A stretch of DNA of 64,000 nucleotides from Symbiodinium natans (GCA_905221605.1 CAJNDS010002775.1:135001-199000); one strand, 5' to 3'. Positions 46,503 through 56,118 are shown, counted from the first letter of the stretch. Notes: generated from the letters alone by a model not told the origin. Translations and numbers: made by a program.

Positions 46503-46645
46503 CCCAAAGAGCCCAAAACCCCTTAATGAAAGAATATAAAGAGCCCAATGCCCCTTGATTAAGGAATCTTCCTGAAAGCATATTAAGGATCCCTATATAA
46601 ATTAAGCAAAATTTTCCCTCATTAAGGGATACTGGGCTCTTTGGG
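46503..46645. mobile_element. MITE-like element, family J, left end duplicated
   Basis: CCCAAAGAGCCCAAAACCCC occurs at 46503 and AAAGAGCCCAATGCCCC again at 46537. Right end ACTGGGCTCTTTGGG. Confidence 0.83.
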
Positions 46646-46653
46646 TTCCTGGG

Positions 46654-46779
46654 TGGAACCCTAAACCCTAAACCCTAAACCCCTAAACCCTAAACCCTAA
46701 ACCCCTAAACCCCTAAACCCCTAAACCCCTAAACCCCTAAACCCCTAAACCCTAAACCCTAAACCCTAAACCCTAAACC
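46654..46779. repeat. Telomeric array with CCCCTAAA block
   Basis: CCCTAAA units enclose seven CCCCTAAA units. Confidence 0.98.
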
Positions 46780-46874
46780 CGGAAATGTGGCATAAGGGCT
46801 CCCGCGCTTCCCGTCTTCGGAGTCGGCCACCGTCTTCACCAGCACCTTTGAGGTGGCTTCGATCTGCTTCAGGG
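46779..46874 (-). CDS. Exon bounded on both sides by telomeric repeat
   Basis: Acceptor CCCTAAACCCAAG, then on the minus strand LKQIEATSKVLVKTVADSED, GKRGSPYATFP and CCGG|GTTTAGGG. The helical, polar segment is clearly protein-like. C-strand repeat upstream and G-strand repeat downstream in the reading direction directly abut both exon borders. The family is unknown. Confidence 0.55.
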
Positions 46875-46876
46875 CT

Positions 46877-46986
46877 TGGGTTTAGGGTTTAGGGTTTAAG
46901 GTTTAGGGTTTAGGGTTTAGGGTTTAGGGTTTAGGGTTTAGGGTTTAGGGTTTGGGGTTTCGGGTTTCGGGTTTAGGGTTTAGGGT
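46877..46986. repeat. Telomeric array, G-strand
   Basis: TTTAGGG with TTTCGGG variants at the right. Confidence 0.97.
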
Positions 46987-46999
46987 CGAGGGCCTTAGG

Positions 47000-47930
47000 G
47001 TCGGTGTAGGGTTTGGGGTTTACCGGGTTCGTGTTGGAAGGGTTTGGGGGGGAGTGAAAGCCTCTCCTCACGCTTAGGAGCCTTTTTTGCTGGAATGTTG
47101 TGGGCGTCTGTTTTTTTCGGGAGAACTCTCCCTAGACCCTTGCACGCCCCTCGAAACAGTTTGGACCCTACCTGTTGCAACGTTGAGACTCCAAAATGCT
47201 CCCCTGCACACAAAACTGTGGGGGTTTTGGGGTGGTGCGAGCCTTTTGCCTTGGGGGGAGATGTGTGTGTGTGTGTGTGTGTGTGTGTCCTAGACTTTTC
47301 CGCGTTCTGGACCCCGAATGTGCCTAGCGGCATGATCAGGGACAAGTCGAGAAAAGAGGCAGCAAGAACAAAAACAACACAAATCTGGGAGACAACAAGG
47401 GTTGTCCCAACAACGCAGCTTCAGGGTCGCGCGGACAGTCCATGACAAAAACCCGGCTCACGGCGTGTGTTTAGGGCCCCTGAACCTTAAGCCTTAAACC
47501 CTCTCTCTCTCTCCCCCTCCCCTCCCTTTGTTGAACCCGTGCTGAGGTCTCTCCCTCCCTAAAACCCCTCAAGGCCTGTAAACCCTCATTTCAAACCTCA
47601 AAATCCCCAGAACCCCTCCACCCTTCTGTGAGTTGCCCCTGCCTCCGGTCCCGTTTTTGACATGCGCCTCACCTTGGGCTGCAAGGTGACTTCACTTGGG
47701 GCCCTGATTAAGGGGGCCTGGTGGTCCATGCGAGTTTACTTTATGACTCTATAGCTTGGGGGTACTCCATGTGGAGGTTTACGAACAGAGGCGACCCCCA
47801 ATGTAGATCCCCAAATTTGCCTTCTAACGGAACCTCCCATATGCGTTTAAGCTAGTCTCCAACACAGGGAGGCGCCCCCTGGTTGCAGAGCCCTTGCATA
47901 CTTAGGTTACAAGGTCCCTCACGAGCCCGA
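47000..47930. other. Stretch without recognisable exon
   Basis: Contains a GT microsatellite (47263-47288), CT/CCCTCC-rich DNA (47500-47560) and repeat-like DNA (47700-47870). Open frames overlap on both strands with no motif. I see no supportable gene. Confidence 0.5.
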
Positions 47931-48015
47931 CCCCAAACCCTAAAAACCCTTAAGAGCTCTAAAAACGTCCCCCCCCCCCCCCAAGTCCTCTAAGTAGGTT
48001 ATAGGTAGACTTATC

Positions 48016-48130
48016 CTTGGCTGCACTTAGGAGGGTAGTAAAAAATTAAACTTTTGGCTGCCTTATTAAGAAACCCAATAAACCCAAAAAAGCTAAAGAT
48101 CTAAAGTTACAGTAAAGCACCACAAAGTAT
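48016..48130. repeat. Dispersed repeat, family C, second copy
   Basis: Matches 27029-27144. It ends in CAGTACCCATAAACCTCCAAGTAG, a family B-like terminus, so family C may be an internal part of a larger B-type element. Confidence 0.78.
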
Positions 48131-48302
48131 CATTGGGGCTATCAGTACCCATAAACCTCCAAGTAGTCCGGCTTCCCGGCTAGATGCGGGGAGTCACAGA
48201 TGACATGCAATTACGTTTCGGTTCTTCTGGCGCCCGGTGGTGTGACGGTTTTTCGGGTATGGGGGCGAAGGAGGGTTGACGAGGTCCGGTAGCGCAAAAT
48301 GG

Positions 48303-48385
48303 ACAACCCTAAACCCTAAACCCTAAACCCTAAACCCTAAACCCTAACCTAAACCCTCAACCCTAAACCCTAAACCCTAAACCCT
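48303..48385. repeat. Telomeric array, C-strand, between two exon-like segments
   Basis: CCCTAAA units with one CCTAAC slip. It is G-strand in the direction of the minus-strand segments on either side. Confidence 0.97.
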
Positions 48386-48463
48386 CGCCGACTCGGGACT
48401 CGTGAGCCCTTCTCTTTACTCCAAGGTCCGCCTCGGCTACCCTTGCCGAGGCGGCCTGCTGAA
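48384..48463 (-). CDS. Possible exon, helical, ends at telomeric donor
   Basis: The minus strand reads QAASARVAEADLGVKRRAHE, SRVGE and then GAGG|GTTTAGGG. The segment contains a perfect 10-bp hairpin (48428-48454). On the far side of the array the minus strand (48185-48302) is open in all three frames, so the joined frame cannot be chosen by eye. Confidence 0.45.
48428..48454. repeat. Perfect hairpin CCGCCTCGGC / GCCGAGGCGG
   Basis: Ten-base arms with a seven-base loop TACCCTT, within the exon-like segment. Confidence 0.75.
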
Positions 48464-48486
48464 CCACACCCTGCAAACCATAGAAA

Positions 48487-48664
48487 CTTAGTTGTTCAGT
48501 ACCTAGGGGAACTTAATTAAGGCTAACCTTTGCAGCCTCTGTGAGAGATTCTAACTGGCTCTTATATAAGCTTAGTTGTCCAGTAACCTGGGGGAACTAA
48601 AGGTTAACCTTTGGGATTATAAGGGGGTTTTATTACCCCAAGAAGGTTAAAGGTTACCTACTCT
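48487..48664. mobile_element. Family F element with a partial second copy
   Basis: CTTAGTTGTTCAGTACCTAG (48487) and CTTAGTTGTCCAGTAACCTG (48571) are two left ends. One right end GGTTACCTACTCTACTACTA follows. Confidence 0.8.
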
Positions 48665-48932
48665 ACTACTAAGGAAACCTTGAATGCCAGAAGCCGTGCA
48701 AATACAGCCCGTAATTAACGTCGGGGCTATGTTTTGGGGAAAACCTTGTACTGAGTTGTGCTTTAAACCCTTTGAAAATTATTTATGAATAGGTTCCCTT
48801 ATAAGGAAAGAAGGGAAATTAAAAATTATCCCAAAGCAACCCAGTGTAGTAGCCAAGAACCAGTCCCAGACCAGCCCGAAGCCTGACAACCCCGCCCCAC
48901 AGGCGAAAATGCGCGCGGCACTGTGGCGGGAG

Positions 48933-49025
48933 CTAAACCCTAAACCCTAAACCCTAAACCCTAAACCCTAAACCCTAAACCCTAAACCCTAAACCCTAAA
49001 CCCTAAACCCTAAACCCTAAACCCT
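48933..49025. repeat. Telomeric array near 15-bp direct repeats
   Basis: About 13 CCCTAAA units. CACTGTGGCGGGAGC directly precedes it (48919-48933) and recurs at 49083-49097, with a diverged copy near 49046. Confidence 0.98.
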
Positions 49026-49533
49026 GAACCGGTCCTAGCCAAGGACCGTGGTGGGAGCCACGGTTTGTCCAATTTCAGCACCCACTGTGGCGGGAGCGCA
49101 ATGTTATAAAATGTGCAGGTGAGTGGCAGGAGCATGAAGGTTTGGGGTTTAGGGTTTAGGGTGACTGTTGTAACCGGCGACTGTGCCGTTTCTAGGGGAA
49201 GGGTGGCGATTTCCTTGAGGCCGCCACCTGTCATCTGTCAGTACCCAGCTGTTCGCCCTCACAACATCTTAAAATGTGGTCACAAGTTCCTGAGCCCTTC
49301 AAAAAAAGTCCTTGGGTGCGCTTGGGTTAAGGTCTAGGGTCGTGCTGCCCTAGAAATTAGGGATGCGTCAGTCTGCTGCACGGCGAAGGGGGGGGATAAA
49401 AAAACCAAACAGGCCGACAAATTGTGAACCCTCAGCCTGGACCCTTAACCCTAAGGATCCATGTGCCTATATGGTATATACTTGGGCCTTAAAGGGGTTC
49501 CTATATAGCAGCTTTAGGGGCCCGAGCTTCTAC

Positions 49534-49631
49534 GACAGATCTTCCAAAAAACCCTTAATTAAGGAATATACCCTGACTCTTAGGTGAAATTAGAGTAGAA
49601 TCCTTAATTCAGGGGCTTCGGAAGATCTGGG
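49534..49631. mobile_element. MITE-like element, family A
   Basis: ACAGATCTTCCAAAAAACCC to GGGGCTTCGGAAGATCTGGG. Confidence 0.85.
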
Positions 49632-49632
49632 A

Positions 49633-49694
49633 CTACATAGGTACATGGATCCCCTAAACCCTAAACCCTAAACCCTACATAGGTACATGGATCC
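49633..49694. repeat. Telomeric units flanked by a perfect 20-bp direct repeat
   Basis: CTACATAGGTACATGGATCC occurs at 49633-49652 and again at 49675-49694. Between them lie only CCTAAACCCTAAACCCTAAACC (49653-49674). This is the cleanest example of an insertion with target duplication in the window. Confidence 0.95.
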
Positions 49695-49965
49695 GTTGGG
49701 TCAACCCCGACCGATGCACAGCCACGACGGCATATGCAGGCCGAAACTCGGCGTCGGGCCAAGAATCTCGTGGCTGACTTCCCGCGGGCGTCATGAACGG
49801 TGTTTTTTCTTTTTGTTAGGGGGGTTTAGGGTTTAGGGTTTGGGGTTTAGGGTTTAAGGTTTAGGGTTTGGGAGTCTCATGTCCCCGGCTAACGATTTGA
49901 AGTTAGCACTCCGTGTGCTTCGAGGGTGTTGGTACGTATTGCCTTTATCCAAACAGCTTGCTAAA

Positions 49966-50069
49966 CCTTGGGGGCCAGTTGAACCCTGAAATTGGGGGGG
50001 TCATCTACCCTATACGACTGTAATTCTATTTAGGTATATGAACCATTAGCGTTCACTTGGTCCTAAAGG
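49966..50069. mobile_element. MITE-like element, family E
   Basis: CCTTGGGGGCCAGTTGAACC to CGTTCACTTGGTCCTAAAGG, with no insert. Confidence 0.82.
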
Positions 50070-50763
50070 AAAGCAAGAGTGTGGGATGCGTAGCCTCCAT
50101 GAAGTTGAATTGCATGTGGGCTCGGTCCAGCGTGCTTCACAAGGCACGGCTTAAGCCATCAACGTTGATGATGATGAGGGTTTAGGGCTTAGGGCTTAGG
50201 GCTTAGGGTTTAGGTTTAGGGTTTAGGGCTTAGGGTTTAGGGTTTTGGGTTTAGGGTTTGGGGTTCAGGGTTTAAGGAAGATGTACAGTCACAACACACC
50301 GAAACGAGCAGTAAAAAGGGGGGGGATCTGCCCTCGATGACCGCCGAGAAGAGAAGGCCGAAACCCTCTGAGCGAACCTTCCGCCCTCCGAGACCCCAAA
50401 ACCTTACACATGTACAGTGAATTTTTAAGGGTTACAGGGTTTAGGGCTTGGGGTTTGCGGTTTAGGGTGGGTCTAGAGCTTGAAGTTGTTAAAATTTGGG
50501 GTTCTGGGCTTAGGATGGTTTAGGCTATTTGATTCCTGCGCCCCAAAACCCAAAACCCAAAACCCTTCTCACAAGGGACTCGACCCTAAACCCTTAAACC
50601 CGAAACACCGACCCCAACGATGGGATCCTAAGCCTACTACTGCTTGTTCAGCTTTGGGAAGACCAAAGGAAACAGACTCAAGGGACTGATAAGGGTCCCT
50701 CCTAGGGACCCCTCAACAGACTGCCTCAACTAGGTCGTCTCGTATCTGGGAGTCTTGCAACGA

Positions 50764-50787
50764 CGGGGGGGGGGGGGGGGGGGGGGG
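50764..50787. repeat. Poly-G tract
   Basis: About 24 consecutive G. Confidence 0.95.
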
Positions 50788-50827
50788 CGAAGTCTTCGAT
50801 TCAGCTCCGAAAGATTTAGGGCTTCGG

Positions 50828-50933
50828 TTGGGATGTTTCCCGTTATACTAACAGTCCTTGGTGGGGATGATTATAGTAGCCCTTGCTATACTCCCAATTA
50901 AGGACTGTTAGTATAAGGGGGAAACATCCCAAG
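50828..50933. mobile_element. MITE-like element, family D, intact
   Basis: TTGGGATGTTTCCCGTTATA and GGGGGAAACATCCCAA with long matching arms. Confidence 0.88.
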
Positions 50934-50995
50934 GTCTAATTTGGGTTTAAGGTTTAGGGCAGTTTAGGGTTTACCGTAGGTTTGGGGCTAAAATC

Positions 50996-51478
50996 ATGTC
51001 GGGGCACGGTGAACTGGAGATTTCGGCGCACGAAGCGGGGCATGCAAGCGACAGCTCAATCTCACAACGCGGATGCAAAGCAAAAGGTATACTTCATGCT
51101 ATGCCGCAGCTATCCCGCAGCATCTGCATCACTACGGCATGCACGCAAAATCACTCAGTGGAACTCCGTATGCCCTGCAAAGCTGGAACGGATGCAGGTG
51201 TCGGACCTGGAACTGGAAAAGAAACTTCGCGTGGAGCCGGCTTTACCGGCCGAGGCTGTGTCGGAACCTTGCAGGTTCCTTGGAAACTGAAGCAGCTAAT
51301 ATATGTCGTTGCAATATGCTTGCTTGCGCACTGCCGATATAACCATGACAACAACGATAAAACATTAGAAGAAATCAGAAGTTCAGAAAACAACAGCCAC
51401 ACAGTTCGCAAGACTAGCAGTGGCAAGAACCCCGAGAAGGAGAAACGTAACCACACGAAAGCCAAAACAAAAGACTAA
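50996..51478 (+). CDS. Longest plus-strand ORF, coding doubtful
   Basis: A 160-codon frame (MSGHGELEISAHEAGHASDS ... NPEKEKRNHTKAKTKD) overlaps a 102-codon frame that contains LERMQVSDLELEKKLRVEPA. No family is recognised. The A-rich 3' part becomes simple sequence (51480-51650, AAC/ATC repeats). One of the two frames may contain an exon. Confidence 0.25.
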   Translation: MSGHGELEISAHEAGHASDSSISQRGCKAKGILHAMPQLSRSICITTACTQNHSVELRMPCKAGTDAGVGPGTGKETSRGAGFTGRGCVGTLQVPWKLKQLIYVVAICLLAHCRYNHDNNDKTLEEIRSSENNSHTVRKTSSGKNPEKEKRNHTKAKTKD

Positions 51479-51729
51479 AGAATAAAACGAGTACTCCTAA
51501 TCATAATAATAACAACAACAATACTAACATTAGTATTAAAACTAATCATCATCATCATCATCAACCTAATAAGAATGCTAATAGTTTATTAACAAAAATA
51601 GCAATAATAATAACAGTAGTAGTAACAAAAACAATGAAGTATCCATCATGGTGACCTGAGGTGAAAGCCAAGGCCGCCAGCTTGCTCCCGCGTTTGTTCG
51701 GTCCCATACGACTGGAACAAGGATACAAG

Positions 51730-51887
51730 TTGGGATGCTCCCCCCCCCTTTAGAGTAACAGTTTAGGGTTTAGTAGGATTTAGGGTTTAGGGTTTAGGGT
51801 TTAGGGTTTCGGGTCCTTTAAGAGGGATTCTAGTAGGGGATACAAAAACCCTATTAAGGACTGTGAATCTAAGGGGGAGCATCCCAA
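51730..51887. mobile_element. Family D element with telomeric array in its loop
   Basis: Ends TTGGGATGCTCCCCC and GGGGGAGCATCCCAA. Between AGTAACAG and the right half lie TTTAGGG units (51762-51811) absent from other family D copies. Confidence 0.85.
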
Positions 51888-51939
51888 GGAACAAGGGTTG
51901 CATTGGCTGAGCGTGGTGGCTTCCACTCGACCCAGCAAA

Positions 51940-52036
51940 AACCTAGGAATCAACAAAGGGGTGCCCTTGGTTCAAAGGACCTATCAGGCACCCCTAAACC
52001 CTAGAAAAAAGGAAATAAGGGCCTACTCTGGGTTGG
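51940..52036. mobile_element. Family H element, diverged
   Basis: ACCTAGGAATCAACAAAGGG ... AAGGAAATAAGGGCCTACTC. Its interior already reads CCCCTAAACCCTAG, a single telomere-like unit at the position where the copy at 58290 has a long array. Confidence 0.65.
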
Positions 52037-52385
52037 CTTATCAGGTTTATGGGGCTTCTAGGGTTCAACAGGTTTCGGAACAGCGCGTTCTCAGGACGCC
52101 TGGCCCTGCTTCTGAGGGGTGGCGCAGTTTTAGAACACGAATGGAGTGCCTAGCGCGAGGCGATGGGAGTCTTTGATCCCCGACGTAAGGATTGCCAATT
52201 CAGTTGGGGGTCTGGGGTGAATCAGGAACCTTCTCAAACAAGACGCTCGTGTCAGGCAAGCCCGAAGAGCTTTGCAGAGAATCAACACCCTATATCGGGG
52301 TCGTCAGGCCTTAGGGCGAAAGACCAAAGACTCAATCCGCGCAGTCGCATTCCGAATGGGGCTCGAGCGAGGGGCTGGGTCTTAA

Positions 52386-52499
52386 GGCTTGGTAGCCCAG
52401 CAACCATCTTACAATAAGGGTACCCTTTTTGGGGTTGGCTACCTTATAATGGAACCTTGAAACAGAAAAGGGAAAAGGGTACCACTGGGCTACCAAGTA
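52386..52499. mobile_element. MITE-like element, family I, intact
   Basis: GCTTGGTAGCCCAGCAACC and ACCACTGGGCTACCAAGTA, with GGGTACCCTTTTTGGGGTTG inside. Open frames at 52060-52417 partly overlap it and are undecided. Confidence 0.85.
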
Positions 52500-52800
52500 A
52501 GGGTTTAGGCCGTGGGGTTTGCAAGGCGCGGCCCCCACAATGAGCAATGTTTCAGCTAGTCCGCAACACATCAAATTTGATTCGTGTTGCAGACTTTGCC
52601 AGGCCCATGCTCCCCCTTCTGCACACAACTGGCGCACAGCAGCAAAGTCTCATCAACCAGCAACCTGGTATACTTAGGGCTTAGGTTTTAGGGTTTAGGG
52701 TTACACCTAAACCGCAAAAAAACCTGAACCCGAAGCCAAAGAAGGAGCCAAGCCCGCAAGGCAATCTGAACATGCCCAAAGACACTACTGATTCGCCAAC

Positions 52801-52982
52801 TATTTATAGGGCTCTTAAGGGAGGGGGGTTTAAGGGTTTAGGGTTTAGGGTTTAGGGTTTAGGGTTTAGGGTTATGTAACCCAAGGTTCCCTAATGCTCC
52901 CCAGTCCTCCCGAAGGCCCCCCGAGCTTCCCTAAGGCTTCCCAGGTACCTACCCCCCATGAGACCCCCTCCCTTAAGAATCC
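52801..52982. mobile_element. Family O element with telomeric array
   Basis: TCTTAAGGGAGGGGGG ... TTATGTAACCCAAGGTTCCC ... CCCCCTCCCTTAAG. Units of TTTAGGG (52832-52873) sit before TTATGTAACCC. The partner copy lies at 58727-58880. Confidence 0.7.
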
Positions 52983-53094
52983 GATAAACTATCTAAGGGT
53001 AGTTTTATGGTCCCTCACCTTCTTTACGGGTTAGGGTCCCTTATTGGTCCTCTAAACCAAAAGGGCACCCTTCTTGTTCATAGGTTACTGCTGG

Positions 53095-53195
53095 GTCTAG
53101 TATCTAAGGGTAGTTACATGGCCCCTTCATATGGTCCCCCCCCCCCCCCCCCCATTTAAGGGCACATACTAAGGGACCATGTAACTACTTTAGGA
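53095..53195. mobile_element. MITE-like element, family N
   Basis: TCTAAGGGTAGTTACATGGC and GGGACCATGTAACTACTTTAG with a run of C (53135-53153). A related left end lies at 52993 and a diverged relative at 38376-38520. Confidence 0.75.
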
Positions 53196-53539
53196 AACTA
53201 GGACAAGGGGCCGCTCAGCTACCAACAACACTAGCAACAACCCTACCTCATACGATCCCAGGTTTGGGGTACACTTGGTTCCGGAGGCATGACGACCGAG
53301 GAGCTAAGCATTTAGGGCTTAGGTATTCGGGGCCCCTTTGTAGCGGCTAAACTTCAGGGGGAGGATGAGGGAACTGTAGCCAAAAGCCTCTACGTCTTCA
53401 ACCAGCATGTGCTGACGTGTGGTTATGGGGGGAAGGGGGGGGGGGCATAGGCTTGTAGGGACCCTAAACCCTAACCCTACACCCTATAGGATTTCTACCA
53501 CGCTGGATGCTGGATGCCAACTGCACTGAACACTACAGG

Positions 53540-53650
53540 TACCTAGGGGACCACATGAACCTCAAAGTGGAAACGGAATCGTATACCCTGGACGATTGCA
53601 ATCCCGACAAGGTCTATGGAACCACAACCATAAGGAGCCTTTCGATTCCC
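53540..53650. mobile_element. Family E element, diverged
   Basis: TACCTAGGGGACCACATGAACC, interior GTATACCCTGGACGATTGCA. The right end merges into the AAAACCCT array. Confidence 0.65.
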
Positions 53651-53867
53651 TAAAACCCTAAAACCCTAAAACCCTAAAACCCTAAAACCCTAAAACCCTA
53701 AAACCCTAAAACCCTAAAACCCTAAAACCCTAAAACCCTAAAACCCTAAAACCCTAAAAACCCTAAAACCCTAAAACCCTAAAACCCTAAAACCCTAAAA
53801 CCCTAAAACCCTAAAACCCTAAAACCCTAAAACCCTAAAACCCTAAAACCCTAAACCCTAAACCCTC
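53650..53867. repeat. Variant array (CCCTAAAA)n, about 26 units
   Basis: Near-perfect eight-base units for 200 bp with one nine-base slip (53756), ending in two ordinary CCCTAAA units. Confidence 0.99.
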
Positions 53868-53928
53868 CAGAAACTTGGAACATGGCCTAAAGCAGGGACT
53901 CCCTTTTGCATACCCTTTGACTTGTTTG

Positions 53929-54013
53929 CTGAGTTCCTAAGCCCCCCAAAAAGTGTGCACTTTGAGTTTTTAGGGGGTTATAGTATCCCACAAAAAGGTG
54001 TAAAGTGTACTCC
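53929..54013. mobile_element. Family G element, right terminus replaced by telomeric array
   Basis: TGTTTGCTGAGTTCCTAAGC ... GTGTAAAGTGTACTC is followed directly by CCTAAACCCTAAA, where other copies continue ACTCAGCAACGAAG. Confidence 0.78.
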
Positions 54014-54188
54014 CTAAACCCTAAACCCTAAACCCTAAACTACCCTAAACCCTAAACCCTCCTAAACCCTAAACCCTAAACCCTAAACCCTAAACCCTAA
54101 ACCCTAAACCCTAAACCGTAAACCGTAAACCCTAAACCCTAAACCCTAAACCCTAAACCCTAAACCCTAAACCCTGAACCCGAAACCT
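54014..54188. repeat. Telomeric array, C-strand
   Basis: About 23 CCCTAAA units with CTACCCT, CCTCCT and CCGTAAA interruptions. Confidence 0.98.
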
Positions 54189-54198
54189 CGTCCCCAAG

Positions 54199-54281
54199 GT
54201 GCCCGATGGCTCCCTTGCACCCACTACGCCCACTCAGGAGGCCGCACCTGCCTTGCTGGTGCTGGGAAAGGGACCCGAATT
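54199..54281 (+). CDS. Possible exon after a C-strand array
   Basis: After CTCGTCCCCAAG the plus strand reads VPDGSLAPTTPTQEAAPALL, VLGKGPEF. The C-strand telomeric array upstream ends in a CCCCAAG acceptor-like site. A family I element follows. The segment is Pro/Ala-rich and the family is unknown. Confidence 0.4.
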
Positions 54282-54463
54282 CCTTGGTAGCCCAGGATAC
54301 CTAAACCCTAAACCCTAAACCCTAAACCCTAAACCCTAAGCCCTAAACCCTAAACCCTAAACCCTAAACCATACTACAGTAAGGGTACCCTTATCTGGGT
54401 TGGCTACCTTATAAGGGAACCTTGAACCCAAAAACGGGAGAAGGGTACCACTGGGCTGCAAAG
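54281..54463. mobile_element. Family I element with telomeric array
   Basis: Left end TCCTTGGTAGCCCAGGATAC, then CCCTAAA units (54301-54369), then CATACTACAGTAAGGGTACC and right end ACCACTGGGCTGCAAAG. The intact copy at 52386 lacks the units. The right end abuts the last Mei2-like exon. Confidence 0.85.
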
Positions 54464-54581
54464 ATTCCATTCTCCAGGAGGATGGGCTTCAACCCCTCCG
54501 GCACACGAGGATGCAAGATGGGGCTGTCGGTATACTTGGCCAGGAGCTGCTCCAGATTTCGCATCCTTAATCCCTGTTCCC
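54464..54581 (-). CDS. Mei2-like RNA-binding protein, downstream exon
   Basis: After GGATCCTTTTTTCTTCCTAG the minus strand reads EQGLRMRNLEQLLAKYTDSP, ILHPRVPEGLKPILLENG. The pattern QGL..n...Y.nSP.mHp.vP...KP.l...G follows the RRM in dinoflagellate Mei2-like proteins. The frame then runs into the family I element (IFAAQWYPSPV...), so the C terminus is either element-derived or lost. The join to the upstream exon is not resolved. Confidence 0.7.
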
Positions 54582-54745
54582 CTAGGAAGAAAAAAGGATC
54601 CTTCTGGTTCATACATAAGAAAGCCCATAACCCAAAAAGCAAAAAGGATCCCTAACACTGATCTAGCATCTGTGTGTTTACATGCACAACCAGAGCCACA
54701 GCTGGCCCAGCGCCAGCTCGGAGTGGAGTTCTGCCAGGGCAAGAC

Positions 54746-55206
54746 CTCAGCGAGCAGGGCAGATGCATGTCGTGGAAGTAGCCGCGGAAGGCCTGGGCAG
54801 CTGCCGACGTGGTGAAGTTGATGAACGCGTACCCCAAGCAACGGCCATCCTTGTGCCGAATGGGGAGGTACAAGAAATCCACCTCCTCAAGGCAACGATG
54901 TTGCTCCAGAAGGTTGCACAGCATGCTTCGAGTAAAATCCTTGGGAATGTTGCGCAGCACCAGCGAAGTCTGCCCGCACATCTCAGATGCTGTCCCTGAG
55001 CCGGACCTCTTAGAGCCAGGCATCGCAGGGATTGCACACTCGTCACGTGGATAGGAGGAAGCCCTTCTCCTGGCTCCATCCGACGTGGTGAAGTGCAGAA
55101 ACGTGTTTTTCACGACGGGGTTGGCCTCCGCCATTTGCCAGGCTGCTTCCATGGCGCAAAAAGTGCTCTTATTCGCTTGCAAAGTGGCCCCTGACTGCGA
55201 CCGCAA
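54746..55206 (-). CDS. Mei2-like RNA-binding protein, RRM exon
   Basis: The minus strand encodes MEAAWQMAEANPVVKNTFLH from a possible start at 55152, then a Ser/Arg linker (FTTSDGARRRASSYP), then SLVLRNIPKDFTRSMLCNLL, EQHRCLEEVDFLYLPIRHKD, GRCLGYAFINFTTSAAAQAF, RGYFHDMHLP. VLRNIP...T..ML..LL, DFLYLPI, and GYAFINF are the RNP-type motifs of the Mei2 C-terminal RRM (RRM_2). VKNTFLHF and RRR.SS.P are typical of the many dinoflagellate paralogues. The protein likely binds RNA, and its targets are unknown. CTGAG|GTCTTG at 54747/54745 is a candidate donor but does not give the right phase. Confidence 0.8.
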
Positions 55207-55259
55207 GGGGAGAGAGCGGCGCTCCTGTCACTCCTAAATAAAGTGTTTCCACATGCGAG

Positions 55260-55360
55260 AACATGTATATACAAATCTCTCCATATACATATGTATACAT
55301 ATATATATATACATGTATGTATGTAAATATATATATATATATGTATATAGCCATGGATCT
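55260..55360. repeat. TA/TG microsatellite
   Basis: TATATA, ATGTAT and ACATAT runs. Confidence 0.88.
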
Positions 55361-55825
55361 CTTGCTGACAACACGATCGAGATGACCAGACAGAAGAAAG
55401 CAACGGCTTGGGCCTCAAGCCACGGCCAGTTTGTCCCAAATCTCAACCCTAAACCCGAAACCCTACTTACAAGGACATGACGAGCGAGGCCAGCTGAATA
55501 TGAAGAAGGCCTAAGAGGGTGCAGGGTTTTTTGGGGTTTGGGGGGGGGGTTAAAGTTTACTTGTTGGCTCTGGGGCTCCAGTCCCCCAGTCCGCTGGAAA
55601 CCCTTCCGCAGGCCGCGGTCTTGGCGCGACCAAATCAGCCCTAAGATTGGGGCCATAACCCTACACTGTAACATAGTAGCAACTCAAAAAGGCCATTCTT
55701 TTTGTTTTGAAGAGGGGGGCTCTGAGGGAACTCTGCCTAAACCATAAACCCTAAACCCTAGAGGGTTTATGGTTGAGCTTTTTCAAGAATTCCCGAAACC
55801 CTGAACCCTGTAAAGCCCTTGACAG

Positions 55826-55990
55826 GAGCCTACGACACAAAAGGGCGCGTAAAGGCAAACAAAGAACAAGGGCTCGGTGACTTTGGGAGCTTGGGGTTAT
55901 TTAGGGGTTCGGCGCTCATGCTCTGGCAACATCCCCGCTGGGCAAGTGCCGAATGGGCTCTCCTAGCGCGTTCAGCATCCAGTTCCCACC
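55826..55990 (+). CDS. Exon of a plus-strand gene, unrecognised
   Basis: After GTAAAGCCCTTGACAG the plus strand reads AYDTKGRVKANKEQGLGDFG, SLGLFRGSALMLWQHPRWAS, AEWALLARSASSSHP and meets a family B element. The minus strand is also open, but the plus acceptor is good and lies after C-strand repeat. The family is unknown. Confidence 0.4.
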
Positions 55991-56118
55991 CTACTTGGAG
56001 GTTCATGGTACTGATTAACCAATGATAACGGCACTTATACCCCACTTATAATGTGGTTATAAATACAATTACAAGTACAGCTATAATTGGTTAATAAGTA
56101 CCATGAACCTCCAGGTAG
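55991..56118. mobile_element. MITE-like element, family B, intact
   Basis: CTACTTGGAGGTTCATGGTAC and TACCATGAACCTCCAGGTAG, with a long palindromic interior. It lies between two plus-strand exon-like segments, so probably in an intron. Confidence 0.88.

Noticed and set aside
47263-47288. GT repeat as a Z-DNA or regulatory site
   Set aside because: It is a simple microsatellite with no supporting context.
49633-49694. CRISPR array
   Set aside because: Direct repeats with short spacers occur, but the spacers are telomeric units, only two copies are present and the context is eukaryotic.
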